The notes under the pieces: model-generated
What the model was told of the DNA's origin: nothing
Seen by the model: the letters and a program-made list of their open reading frames with translations, nothing else
Databases searched by the model: none
Translations under genes and position numbers: made by a program
Source of the DNA: Sordaria brevicollis
Taxonomy: Eukaryota > Ascomycota > Sordariomycetes > Sordariales > Sordariaceae
NCBI GenBank assembly: GCA_033439795.1
Contig: JAUTDP010000008.1
Span: 2,480,001 to 2,544,000, forward strand
Length of the DNA stretch: 64,000 nt
Direction of reading: 5' to 3'
Shown here: positions 47,944-60,190 of the stretch, one piece after another
Layout: every line of letters starts with the position of its first letter
How positions within the stretch are numbered: the first letter of the stretch is position 1

Positions 47944-50900
47944 CTAATTGTAAATAGTATTATATATAATCGGAAGGAATTATTCTATTAATTATTACTA
48001 TCCGATTCGATATAAACGATTTAAATATTATAAAATAGTATTTATATTCTAAATTAATCCGAGACCGATTCTAATATAATATTAATAGTAGAAGTTTAAA
48101 CCGGCGGCGTAAACCGCGGAATTTAGGATTAAAACGTTAATATATTTAAAAAGGTTATTTTAATTCCGGACGATCTTTAAACGTTTAATTTATAATTGGT
48201 TAAAAAAAATTATTTAAATTTTAAACTTAACCTTCCGTAGAATAGAATAAATTATCCTACTTATTATTAATAGGGTACGCCTATTTACTCCTATAGGAAT
48301 AGATTATTCTTTATTTTAATTAAAATAAATATAAAGGGGTATAAATTTATATTTACGACTATAGGGAATTAATAACTATAAGGATACGCTTATAAATTAT
48401 TATAATTTCTATATATTTTTCGATAATTTAAATAAATAAAAGCGATTACCTAAAAACTTAATAAAGTATATTAAATTTATTAGAAAGCGGTAATATATTT
48501 TTATTTTATATTAAATATACGAATATATATAATAAGCCGTTATCGAAATTGAATTTAATAAATCGATTTATAATATCGGTACTTAATTTAATATTAATTA
48601 ATTCTATATATTTAGCTAATTCGAGGATTTCCTTTTTATTTTTATTAATTAATTATATAATATTAAATAGGGTATTTTTAATAATATTATTACTAAATTA
48701 AACGCTTAAATCCTATAGTAATATAAAATAGCTATATATATTTTAGGCGAAGAATTAAAGTAAACGGATTAACGTTATATTTAAATTTATTATTTTATTA
48801 TCTTTACCGGAAGTAAGTTCGCTATCTTTAGTATCGATTATAAACGCGCCGGTAATATATTATAAAAGGCTATTAGTATATTCCGTAATAGTTTTTAAAC
48901 GAATACTGTAATTAAAATAAATAATATTAATTTATATTAGCGGAATATTAAATAAAGGATATATTATTATACTGTTAAATAATGTTAATAGGGTTATTAT
49001 TCCCTTATTAATTATAAGTATTTACGTTTCTTTAATAATTAACGTCGTAAAATTGTTAATTATTTTTCCTAAATCGGTAATCGCCTTCTAAATATTAGAA
49101 TAAAAGAATTATTATCGATACCCTTAATCGTAATAAATTTCCTCTAATTTATTAGCTTCTATAGTTAATACCCTTTTGTTAATAATATTATTAAAATTAT
49201 TAAGCTCGAAAGAAGGAACGAAGGATTCGTCCTAAGTTAAATCGAAAGCGGTAATTATTTCGTTGCTAATAATAAACGTAAATAATTTAAAAAATTTATT
49301 AAATTTAATTTATTATACGAATATAATAAACGTTCGTATATTTATTAATTTATTTAATATTAACGTAATTGAATATATTAAGTGTATTAAGGTTAATAAT
49401 AACCGGATTATCCTAAATATATTAATAAATATATTCCGGGTAAATTAGGCTTCGTCGATTATAATGGTTTAAAATTTAGCATCGGGAATTATAATTATCC
49501 TTAAGTAGAACGGAATTACTTATATCTTTTTTTTAAAATTATATTAAATTAACCTATATTTTAATTTATTTTTATAAGAAAAAATAATATTATATTAAAA
49601 GGGTAAATTTATATATTTTTTTTAATAGAATTAATTATAATAGCGTTATCTTATACCGAATTATAATCTTTATTTTTAGAATTTAATTATTTGTCCGAAT
49701 CGTTATTGTTAATTTTAGGCGAATTAACGTTAAAATCCGAATTCCGATGCTCTACCCTCTTTTTAATTTTAACCTTTCTATTTTAATAGGTTTAATTTCG
49801 TATATATTAATTTATAAAAGCGTCTTTCCTCTATATATACCCGTCCGTATTAAATACCCGGTTCCCCTACGGTATTTAAATTTTCTTTATACTTTTAAAA
49901 CCCTAACGCCAATTAATCGTTATAAATGCGGTAATAATAATAATTCGGGTAATATCCGTTTTATAGCGGCCTACGATATATTTAATTATTAATTCGTCGA
50001 ACCGGTTTTAATTTAAGGTTTTATTATAGCGAAGATTATCCTTCGGGATGCTATTAAATTTAACGTACTAATAATAAATTTCAAAATCGTTAAATATATT
50101 ATATAATTCTTTAAACGTTTAAAAGATTAAAAAGGGTAAAAGGATTATAATATTAAAGTAAACTTATATAGCCTTACCCTTCTATTTTAAATTAAAGAGC
50201 CTTTAATATTCTATAAATAAAATAAAATTATAAATTAAAATTTTGCTAATTCTTATTTCGTTAAATAGGATAGCCTTATTAAAGGGTTTGCGCATTATTT
50301 TATAAATAATAAAAGCGTTTATCCAAATATTAACCCGGGTATTATTTACTTTTATAGGAATTAAGAATTTAATTCCCGCGGAAATTAATTATAAATAAAA
50401 TTTATTTACAATTTAATAAAGGAATAATATATAATTATTAATCTTATTAATCTCCTACTTAATTTAATTAAATTTCTCTAAAAATTCTTTTAATTTAAAT
50501 AGTAGCGGTAAATCCTATATAATAATTTTCTCTTTATTAACCTTTCGTCCAAAGGCCTATATACTTTCGATTATTAATTTACTATCCGCTATAATATTTT
50601 TTATAAAATAATTCCGAATAATTAACGCCTTAATTATAGCGCTTATTTCTATTTACAATTTTAACCCAAAGTATATATTATTTTAAAATAGTATATCCCC
50701 GGTTATTATATATAAAAAACGCTAAATTATATCTTCTACTTAAATAATATATTAAGCGGTAATATTGCCCGAATTGTAAAAAAGAGGGAAGTGGGTCGTT
50801 TATTCGAATAGTCTTTAAATTAAAAGCTTTTCTTACTTTTTACCGTAGGTTTATATAATTAACCGGAAAGACCGTATATTTATCTATTCGGCGGTATCGT

Positions 50901-53761
50901 TTAATCCGGTATTAAAATTTATAACCTTTTCGAAATTAGCTTTATCGGCGCTAATTTTAACGTTTATTAAAATAATAAATTATAGAATTTAATTAAATAT
51001 TAAAGCGTTGCGGGTATATACCGTTTAGGTTTAATAGTTTATAATACCCTTATTATTATTAAATTTGGGCATTTCTGTACGGATTATATAAATAGTTTAT
51101 TAGAACGTTATAAGGGCGCTTTATTATATATATTCGGCCCTATTTTCTTCGGGGTCCTTTATAAATTAAATATTAACGTTTATAAAAAAGATTAATATTA
51201 TTTATTTTTCGCTATTTAATTTATAATTTTTAATAGAATTAAGTATTTAAATACCCTTTCTCCGGCTATTAAAGTAATTAAATAAAAATAAAACTTAGAA
51301 TTAATCGTCGATTAAATACTTATTAATACCTGCGAATTTATTTTAATATTATATAAATTTAACCGCCCCCTAATATTTAAATTATACCGAATATTATTAT
51401 AAAATTAGAAAAAGGTTTACGAATAGAATTTTTTTCTATAGGATAACTTACGGGTCTACGCCGGGATTAATTTAAAGTATATTTCTAATTTTTATTATTA
51501 TTATATAAATAAATAATTTAATAAATAAGTAATTTTAAATAGCCTTTATAATACGTATAATAATGGAGTTTTTAAACGCGTTTAGGACGTTGCGTAGTAT
51601 TACCTTAAAGGACGGGAAGGGTAGATTACCGTTTTAACTTTTTATATTTAATAAAGGTCCGAATTAATCGGTTATTAAATTCCGTTAATAATAGGTATTA
51701 TATAGGTTATAAATTGTATAAGGTTTATAATTTACTCCTATTAGAATAAAGAAAGTAAACGGGTATAAATTATTTAAGTTAATATAATTTACTCCTATTA
51801 AAGTTAATTAATTAATTCTAATTAAAATAAATTTAAAATAGTAATTCCTAATTCTTATAGGAATTAATTAATAGAGTATTTATAATTATAATTAATATAT
51901 TAATAATAATCCTTAATAGATTTATACTTTAATATACCGATAAAAAACGTTGCGTTAAATTCTTATATCGATGTAAGATTATACGTAAGCGTTTAACCGG
52001 GGATTTAATTCCTATTAAACTTTTTAAAACCTTTTGAATTTTTATTAATTAATTATAATTCGGTAAGAGTATATTTAAAATCGGCTATATTATTGTATTT
52101 AAGGAATTATAAAACTATAGCGGCGATTTTATTAAAGTTATAATACCCCGCGTTTATTAAGTAGCCGGCTTTAATAATCGTTGTATTTATATACTTATTC
52201 GATTTATTCGAATATAAATCGAAGTTTTAAATACGTAATATAGACGTATAATATAATAATTATAAATTATTAACCTTTATAAGATTTTTAAAGAATGGGT
52301 ATTTTTTATTAGCCCTATTTTTGTAAATTTTAAACTTTTACCGTTTTATTAATATAATTGCAAAGGGTATTAATCGTTTATTCTTATAGGAATTACGAAA
52401 TTTATTATAGTAGTAGGAAGGGTATATTATAAAAGGGTAGGTTATAAAAAGGAAGAAGGAAGAAAGTGGGAGAAGGTTTAAAAATTAAAGAAAGAGGTAT
52501 TTTAATTACGTAATTAAGGAATCTACTTTTAGGGCGGCCGTAGTAATTAAATAACGGTAATTACTAAATAATTAAATTAATTAAATTTAGCGTTATAATA
52601 TAATTAATATAGGCTTTTAATTAATTAAATTACTATTTTTAAATAGTATTACTCTATTTTTTTAGTATAATAGTTTGTATTTAATTCCCGAAATTTATTT
52701 TTTAAATTTAATAAATTTATTTATAATTGTAATAATCCGAATTTTAGTAATATAAAGTTCCTATTACCGGCCGGATTTAAAAATAATTCCCGTAGGAGTA
52801 AATTCTAATACCTATATTATATATTATAATACGAAATTTCAAATTTTAAAACTACGAAATTAATAACTTTCGTAGGAATTAAGTATAGCGGGTATATACG
52901 AAATATAAGAATTAATAATATATATATATATAAGTATTTATATAATCGATATTATTAAGTAGGGATAAACGCTTTTAATATTAATAATTATATAAATAAG
53001 GGGGCGAAAATATATTAATTCGAATTAAAATTAAAATTATTACTATTTAAATTTTATATATTACTCTTATCCCCCGAATTTTTATTTTAATTATATATAA
53101 TTATATTATTTTCGTTTTTATTATTGGAAAATCCAAAGTATTTATAATCTTCGCTACGTTCGGATTGGATTTCCTTATCGTTAAATTATTCTAATATATT
53201 AAATAATAATTTAAATAAATTGTTATACTAGAGGTCGGGCGTATTAAAATCGACGGGATTTAATTTATTATTTCGACGAATAGCGAAATTATTTTTATAA
53301 ATTATATACGCGTAATTAATAATATTTATATCGGTAGATAGTATAATATATTTACTTCCGCTAAGTTTTTTAAATTCTAATTTTAAAGCCTTATATACGG
53401 CTATAATTAATAGACCGATAGTAAATATTTTTATAAACGTCGATTTATAATTGTAAATAAAATTTTTATTATATTTAATATCGATAATAAACGAATGGTT
53501 AACGTATTTTATAATTAAATTAATCTCTTTCTAATTATTACCGGCTATAATATACCGAACGAAACCCGATTTTAAAATAATAATAGAAAACTTCTAATTA
53601 ATAACTTCTAATCGTAAGAGTTACGAAAAGTATAATATTTTAAGTCTATAATTAGTAAACTTCCCCTTATAAAAAAAGAGGGGGAGATAATTAATTATTT
53701 AACGGAATATATTATAATCGTTAAATTAAATTGTACGAATAAGAACGATTAAAATTCGTAC

Positions 53762-54440
53762 GATATATAAATATTAATATATATTATAAAAGCGGATATC
53801 GATATTAAATTTATTGTAATCGGGGTATTTCTTAATTTAAACCGGTAATATAAATATTTTATTATAAATTTGAACGATTTAATTTATAATATAGGAGGGA
53901 CCTTCGATATAAATAATAACTTTAAATATAATTCTAATACCTTTACTATTAACGTTAATAAATTGAAAATAGCGAATATCGATAAAATTATATATAAAAA
54001 AGGCTATAATCCTAAAATAAAATATATTATAAAAGAGCCGCGTCCCGTAATAAAATTCAATTTTAACTTTTTTAATTTTCTTAGACTTACCGAATCCGTA
54101 CGTATTTTACTCGATTAATAATTAAAAGTATTAAAAAATAAAATTAATAAAGTTTATTTTAATATAGAAGAAAATAAGGACGGGAATTATTTACTATTTA
54201 CGATTATAAGATTATTAAGTATCTAATTGGATAGATATAATTTTACGTATGTAAAAAATCGTTTTTTAATTGCTATAAACGAGGAAAAGCCTATCTCTAA
54301 ATTAAGTTAAGTTTATACCTAAAAGGTCTAAGAATAATTTATTATATAGGCGGTAAATACCGGCGAATTCTCCTTCGTTTTCGTTAATAATAGGAATTTA
54401 AAAAATATAGTTCTTTTTCGTTTAATATTATTCTACTTTT
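53762..54440 (+). pseudogene. Degenerate plus-strand reading frame in the 17-kb element
   Basis: Between 53,762 and 54,440 one plus-strand frame is interrupted only by TAA/TAG that could derive from CAA/CAG. It contains an uninterrupted 80-codon core (53,876-54,118) with GGTFDI and EPRPVIKFNF. I recognise no family. In such AT-rich DNA a protein-like look is weak evidence. Confidence 0.35.
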
Positions 54441-55921
54441 AAGAAATAATATTAAGAAAATATATATAGATCTTTATAAAGCTTAGGAAATAGGATGTAC
54501 AATTTATCGATAATTAAAAACGATATAGCCGATCGGAATGTATAAAGCGTTCGAATAAGAGTAAAGATTATTTACCGTTTTTAAAATAGAATAAACGGCC
54601 GAAATTATTAAGGACGAAAAGGTTTACGAATATTAGGGCTACTAATTAATAAGTAAGTAGTAAAATTGCGTATTATATTTTTCCGACCTAATTTAAAGCT
54701 TTAAATAATATTTAAATAATTATAATTATTATAAATAATAACGAAGTTAAAATTAGAAATTATACGTTTAAAATTAGTTTACTCTAATTAGCCTAATCCT
54801 TAAGAAGAGGGGTTAGTAATTAAATTTATAATTCCTTTAATAATTAAATCCTTAATAATTATTATAATCCGAATATAAAATATAAAAATACCGAACGTAG
54901 CGAGGGTATTTTATATACGCTTAATTACCCCGTTATTACGTAAATATAACCCGATTATTTATATAAAGAAATTCGAATTCCCGGGAATTATTATACTTAT
55001 AATAATAGCGAAGATTATATAAATTTTAAAGGATATATATTAAACGTAATCTAAATATTATATAAATAACGGCTAATATATACGAAAATATTATATTAAA
55101 TTAAAAAGGAAGGAGTATAATCGTAGGGTATAAAGGCGTAAATCGTTAATATATTCCTTTATAATTAATATAATCCAATTTACGTTACTTAAATCGGTAA
55201 TATTATAAAGTTTATATTTATTAATATAAAAAGCGTTATTTTATTTAACGAAGGATAAAAAGAGGTTAATATATTTAAATAGGTTAATAAATTTATTCCG
55301 GAATATAATAAATTCGTATAATTTATCTTCGTTTTCGAATTATATTATAACGCCTTAACGACGGAAAATTTCGCGAATATCCTAATTTTATAGCGTAATA
55401 ATTAATTATTTAATATAAGGGTTAAATAACCGATTATCCTTCCGAATAACGTTAATTTAATTATAGAAGAAGTTTTTTAAAATACCCTTAGGGTAAATAT
55501 TAAATTAAAATTCTTAAATAATACGAATAAAATATCTAAGATTATTACTAATCTTATTAAAATTTAATACTTAATTCGGTAGCGGAAGTATATTTACGGG
55601 ACGTAGTATAGGGGATGACGAGGGTAAATAAGCCCCTATTTATAGTGGCGGTATATTATATAAAATAGAAAATTCGGATATAGGTTTAAGTAAATAGAAA
55701 GTAGATATTGGCCAATCCGGTAAAATTAGCGGGAATTGTAATAAATATTAAAAGGAATTATTAATAATTTTTAGAGACGATAATATAATTAAATAATTAC
55801 GAATCGAATATTATTATAATATTAATATAGGATAGGTATTAGGGTTTATTCCTATAGGAGGGAAGTATAAATTTAATAGGGTGGTAGAGTTTACTCCTAT
55901 AGGAATACTTTTTTATTACTA

Positions 55922-55951
55922 ATGGCTAAATCGTATAAAATCGTTTCAGAC
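55922..55951 (-). repeat. Right terminal inverted repeat of the 17-kb candidate element
   Basis: Read on the minus strand it begins GTCTGAAACGATTTTA and continues TACGATTTAGCCAT, then TAGTAATAAAA and a TTCCTATAGGAG palindrome. Confidence 0.65.
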
Positions 55952-56130
55952 TTACTATTATAGAAATAATATCCCTGGGCGTTAATTGGTTGTATAGGTA
56001 TTGGAGTGGGGGTGGTGGGGTAGCGCCCGGGGGTGCCGTTTCGGAGGTAGGTAGGTCTGAGAACTAAGACTACTTAGGCTTGCTGCTAGGCGTGAGGATG
56101 TGAAATCCTATGAATGGCGGCTCTATCCTG
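55952..56130. other. Short GC-rich segment between two TIR elements
   Basis: About 180 bp that turn from AT-rich to GC-rich (GGGGGTGGTGGGGTAGCGCC). It is not RIP-mutated. No gene was recognised. Confidence 0.5.
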
Positions 56131-56165
56131 CTACCGCATATTCTCAGCGAAACCGGATTTGACTA
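56131..56165 (+). repeat. Left 35-bp inverted repeat of the pogo-like element
   Basis: Starts CTACCGCATATTCTCAGCGA and ends CCGGATTTGACTA. It is not RIP-mutated. Confidence 0.8.
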
Positions 56166-56466
56166 ACCGCGGGAACCTTCCCACCTAAGGTAAGGCCGGC
56201 CCGGCAGTCCCATTTATACCCACTTTATAGGTCCGTGCTACCCCTGTGATACCCCTGCCAGTCCCGCCAGCTATTGCCAGCCGTTTGTACGAGCCGTTCT
56301 CCCTGTGTTAGTTATTTTCTAGAATTTTGCTTAGCCTCCCTATTCCTCTCTTCCTTCTTCTTATAATTAACTTTCTTCGATTTTAATTCGAACGTTAAAA
56401 TTATTAGAATTACTAGAATTACTAGATTAATTATATAAGGCTATAATATTAAGATTATCGATTGCG

Positions 56467-57650
56467 ATGATTAAAAAAAGTAAGCGTCGAATCTTTAAAT
56501 TTACTACTATTAAAGTATTAAAAGCGCGATTATAACCGATTATAAATGAGGTGAGTTTGGTTTCCTATTTTTATTATTTTTAATATTATTACCCCGTACT
56601 ATTATTCCGCTATTAAATTAATTATAGTTTTATATCGAATAGTTTCCTTCTTAACCCTATTAAATATATAACCTTTTATTATCGTCTTAAAGATTTAATT
56701 TAATTAGATTTATCCTTTTGATTAATTATCTTTATTATTATTATAATTTTCGTTGGTAAATATATTATTTTTATGAATATTATTAAAAATACCCCGTACT
56801 TTTTACGAAGGGTTTATTACTAAGTGGAAATTGGGTAAGACGGTTAAGGCTTTGGCCGATTAGTATAATAATAAAGAATATATCCCGCTATTTTAAATTA
56901 AACGGCTGTATTTTTGATAGTTGAGGGATATTAAAATTAAAGTATTAAATTATTTTTTTTATTATTTTATCGATACCCCGCCTCCTTATAAATAATAACC
57001 CCGCTCTTATTATAATACCCTTAAGATAAATTCGTATTTCTTCGATAGCGAATAATTTTTTACTCCGCCGCTTAGTAAAGTTCGTCCTATTTATAATAAC
57101 GTTATTAAATGGTTTAAAACTATTCTTCGATTTATTATAACCGATTGGTGGTTTTAGAAAGACGAAATTATTTTCGGTAAAGTCTTTTTATTTCGATTTA
57201 AATAGCTAGAATTGGAATATGAATTGTTCGAAGGTTTTTTAAAGAGGTGGAAGGTTAATAAATTCGTACGTATTAATTAATTTAGGAGAAAGTTTAAATA
57301 TCTTTTTTACGAATTTACTAGTCGCTTTTATTTTAATTTTTACTTTTTAATAGGTTGGATCCTGAAATTTTTTCGTCGTTATAATATTATTATCCGGCGG
57401 GTAATATAATAATCGTCGAAATTATTAGAGGATTGGTTTCGTTTTATAATTAGCTTTTTGAAATTTATACGTAGGAATACGGCTATTTTTATAAAATTAA
57501 ATATCGATTAATTAATTTATAGCTTTCTTACCCCCTATAAGGTCGAGAAGAGGTTTATTATTAATTTCGATAAAACTTTTATCTTTTACGAGTTTTTGAA
57601 TAGCGTTATTTATAATATTAGAGGTAATTTGAAGCGGAGCTTCAACATTG
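56467..57650 (+). pseudogene. RIP-degenerate pogo/CENP-B-like transposase
   Basis: Reading through TAA/TAG stops on the plus strand shows the family order. First comes a DNA-binding region with GKTVKALAD near 56,830. Then a Tc5/CENP-B-type helix-turn-helix reads GWILKFFRRYNI near 57,355, followed by RRVI, KLLEDW and FLKFIRRN. Last is the first catalytic block NFDKTFIFYEFL near 57,565, where active proteins have DET. The frame ends where the small TIR element is inserted; the remaining catalytic Asp/Glu blocks were not found downstream. The copy is truncated and dead. Confidence 0.65.
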
Positions 57651-58089
57651 AGAAGTGTTGAAAAACACGGAGCAAAGCGTTGAGCGTAGCTTCTTCTATA
57701 ATACGGTGACCCCCCTGTAATAATCCTTGTAAATCTTCCCGAGGTTTACCCGTCTACTCGAGGCCACAATCCCTGTCGAAAAAAAATTCTCGAATTGGAA
57801 TTGGCTGGAATAAACCTTTGCCAAGGCGCTAAGGATTGGACGAGGCTTGGCATTCCAAAGTGGGTCCGATCAAGACAAAGTGGGTACCAAAATGATGACT
57901 AAGCTGAGACGAGTACAATGGTACCACTCACGTGACCGTACCTTGCCTGCCGGCCGAGAAAAACGGCTTTGAAAAAAAAACCGACGGATGGAATTTGGAA
58001 GGAAAATTTTCGAAAAATTTCGCTAAGTCCCCAAACCTTCTCGCCTACCCGGCACTTTAAAAAAATCGAAATAAATTTCGCCGCCCGGT

Positions 58090-58108
58090 GGGGGGGGGGG
58101 GGGGGGGG
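58090..58108 (+). repeat. G19 homopolymer
   Basis: 19 consecutive G, then TGGAGGGGGCGGAGGGG. A strong candidate for G-quadruplex formation on the plus strand. Confidence 0.9.
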
Positions 58109-58131
58109 TGGAGGGGGCGGAGGGGTAGTGA

Positions 58132-58133
58132 AT

Positions 58134-58190
<57 letters not shown>

Positions 58191-58206
58191 TATAATAATA
58201 ATAATA
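58132..58206. repeat. AAT trinucleotide microsatellite
   Basis: More than twenty AAT/ATA units with one imperfection, directly after the G-rich tract. Confidence 0.9.
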
Positions 58207-58290
58207 GAAAAAAGGTATTAAAGATATAAGAAAAAAATAGAGGAAGTAAATGTTAAGCTCCGCTTCAAGTAAATTTCTGCCCACCTGTAT

Positions 58291-58313
58291 AAAATTTGCC
58301 GAAGGCAAATTTT
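58291..58313. repeat. Perfect palindrome AAAATTTGCC-GAA-GGCAAATTTT
   Basis: Ten-base-pair stem with a three-base loop, 23 bp right of the small TIR element, followed by GCGGGGGTACGGGGGCGGC. Possibly part of the same mobile unit. Confidence 0.75.
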
Positions 58314-58499
58314 GCGGGGGTACGGGGGCGGCAGCCCTCGTAAGACTATTATAAGTAAGACCGATAGGAGTAGGTAGAATAAATAGTAAATTATTTTAAT
58401 TTTATATATTTTTATAAATAGATTATAGAAATTGAAATTAAAATTAATTTTGAAAGGTACGGTAAATATTATAAAAAAAAGGATTATATAGAGTAAATT

Positions 58500-58860
58500 A
58501 GATTTTTATTTTTTATCCCCTATTTTACCCCCCTCCCTTTCTTTCATCCTCTTTATTTTATACCTTTGAATTGTAAATCGTATATAAAATTTAAATAGAG
58601 ATTAACGTTCCGTTATTATTACCCGCGGGTAAATAATAATTTAAATTAAGGTAAGTAAATTAACGTAATATTATATTAAAATAGAACTTTTACTTTCTTT
58701 CTTTCTTTTTTTCTTATTTTAATTGTGCCTTTAAATTATAAATTGCGTATAAATCCTAATTGGAAAACCGATACCGTATTACTTATTATTTACGGGTAAA
58801 TAGGTAATTTAAATTAAAATAAGTAAATTAATATTATATTATACTAAATAACGTCGGTAA
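58500..58860. repeat. Tandem duplication, unit about 165 bp
   Basis: ACCTTTGAATTGTAAATCG (58,562) recurs as GCCTTTAAATTATAAATTG (58,727). Both are followed by a CGGGTAAATA..TAATTTAAATTAA stretch and a GTAAATTAA..TATTATA ending. Each is preceded by a TTTCTTTC-type pyrimidine tract. Confidence 0.65.
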
Positions 58861-58940
58861 AAAAAAGGAAAGAAAGGTATAAATTAGAAAAAGTTAGGAT
58901 TTATACCTTTTATTTTCTTATTATTAAAAATTATTTTTTT

Positions 58941-59025
58941 TCGCTAAGCCCGAAATTATTTTTACTAGGCCCGAAATTATTTTCGCTAAGCCCAAAATTA
59001 TTTTCGCTAAGACGAAAATAATTTT
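58941..59025. repeat. 21-bp tandem repeat, four copies
   Basis: Units of the form CGCTAAGCCCGAAATTATTTT at a period near 21 bp, with progressive decay, about 65 bp before a degenerate plus-strand frame. Confidence 0.75.
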
Positions 59026-59091
59026 CCTTAAGCTAAGTTTCATTTTTTTTTCTTTATATTAGGTTTCTTAATACCGTTTTTCTTCCTAAAT

Positions 59092-60190
59092 GAAATCGAT
59101 ACCTACTACCTTAGTATTACAATCGAATTTAACGATACGGCGTATAATAATAAAACGTTAATAATTAAATAAATTTACGAAAAATTAAATAAAGAGGTAG
59201 GTATTAATAACGATAAAGTATTATTAATTATAAATACCGCCGGGTTCTATAAAATAAAAGCCGTTTTTAACGCCTTCGATAAATATAATATTAATAGAAT
59301 TATAATATTAAATAGTTTTACCCTTCTCCTTTAACTTTTCGATATTTATATTAATAGTTCGATTAAATAATATTTCGAGGATACGTATAACGAATATATC
59401 GAATCCTAGGAAATAAATTATAATATCAAGGGACAGCGTTAGCACCGTTAGGTATATAATGAGATATGTGTTATTGCACGAAGGAAGGGAAGGGAGAAGT
59501 GTGTGCGGAGGACTGGATATATGGGCGCGAGCCCATACCCTAGTCCGTGCGCACCCACGTGATACTGCACGTGACCACAGGTGACCAGATCTGGACCATG
59601 TCGAGCCATGGCATGCGTGCCATGGTCGGGAATGGTCGCTGGGGATCTGGGCACCTATACAGGTGGTCAGTGCGTATACCGGGTATGGCACAGGTATAAT
59701 CCTGTGACATATAAAGACGTTAAGAATTGGAATTTATCGAAAAAAAGGATTATATTTATTTACGTTATTATAAAAATTATTAAACTTTTTATTGAGAAAA
59801 ACCTTGGTTTGGTTAGTAAATCCTTCGTTAATTATAGTATTTTAGTATATTCTAACGGCTTAGAAGATTATAAAATCCGAATTAAGGGTATTTATTAGAA
59901 GGATATCGATTTTTTTAGATTCGAATATATTGAAAACGTTAGTATTATTAAAATAGAATATTTCGAATTTGATAAAGAAGTTACCTTCAATGAATTATAG
60001 ATCAATTATTTAAATTTTACTATTTTAGAATTAAAAAATATTTATAAGGACCGGTATATTATTAGTATTAGCCGATTTAAGAAGGTTAAATTTATTTCTA
60101 TACTTTTAAAGGCGGATTACGATACTATTATTATATCTTTTAAAGTATTAAATAACGTAATAGTAAATTTAATAGCGCTAATTTAATTAA
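59092..60190 (+). pseudogene. Degenerate frame split by a solo LTR
   Basis: On either side of the LTR at 59,424-59,709, plus-strand frames are broken mostly by possible former-Gln TAA/TAG. The left piece includes FNDTAYNNKTL and AVFNAFDKYN; the right includes KNLGLVSKSFVNYSILVYS. They look like one gene of the host repeat cut by the LTR. The family is not recognised, and the region is AT-rich enough that this is tentative. Confidence 0.35.
59424..59709 (-). repeat. Solo LTR, nearly free of RIP mutation
   Basis: 286 bp, flanked by TATAA at 59,419-59,423 and 59,710-59,714. On the minus strand it starts TGTCACAGGATTATACC and ends CCCTTGATA (ancestral TGACA). It is about as GC-rich as genes, inside mutated DNA, and matches the LTR at 62,905-63,190 with no length change. 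Confidence 0.88.

Larger units (their letters stand above)
38731..55951. mobile_element. Candidate giant TIR element (about 17.2 kb), RIP-mutated
   Basis: The block is uniformly AT-rich with almost no CpA/TpG. Its ends carry inverted repeats of about 30 bp (38731-38760 against the complement of 55922-55951). 25 of 30 positions match, including CGATTTT, TACGATTTAGC and the outer GTCT, and three of the five differences are transitions. Just inside both ends stands a form of the palindrome TTCCTATAGGA, which recurs only inside this block. No target duplication is clear. Long plus-strand reading frames become visible if TAA/TAG are read as former Gln codons (for example 53.8-54.4 kb), but no known transposase, polymerase or recombinase motif could be recognised. 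The size would suit a Maverick, KDZ or other cargo-carrying DNA transposon; which one is open. It could also be several nested elements. Confidence 0.5.
57629..58268. mobile_element. Small non-autonomous TIR element (MITE-like)
   Basis: About 640 bp bounded by near-perfect inverted repeats: left TTGAAGCGGAGCTTCAACATT, with one extra C relative to the right copy AATGTTAAGCTCCGCTTCAA. It interrupts the pogo-like transposase. The core is balanced and not RIP-mutated, then contains a G19 run and an AAT microsatellite. No coding capacity. Possible flanking GTAA repeats are off by one base, so the target duplication is uncertain. Confidence 0.55.

Noticed and set aside
57969..58308. Open frames with poly-Gly/poly-Asn and poly-Tyr
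   Set aside because: They are translations of the G19 and AAT repeats, not genes.
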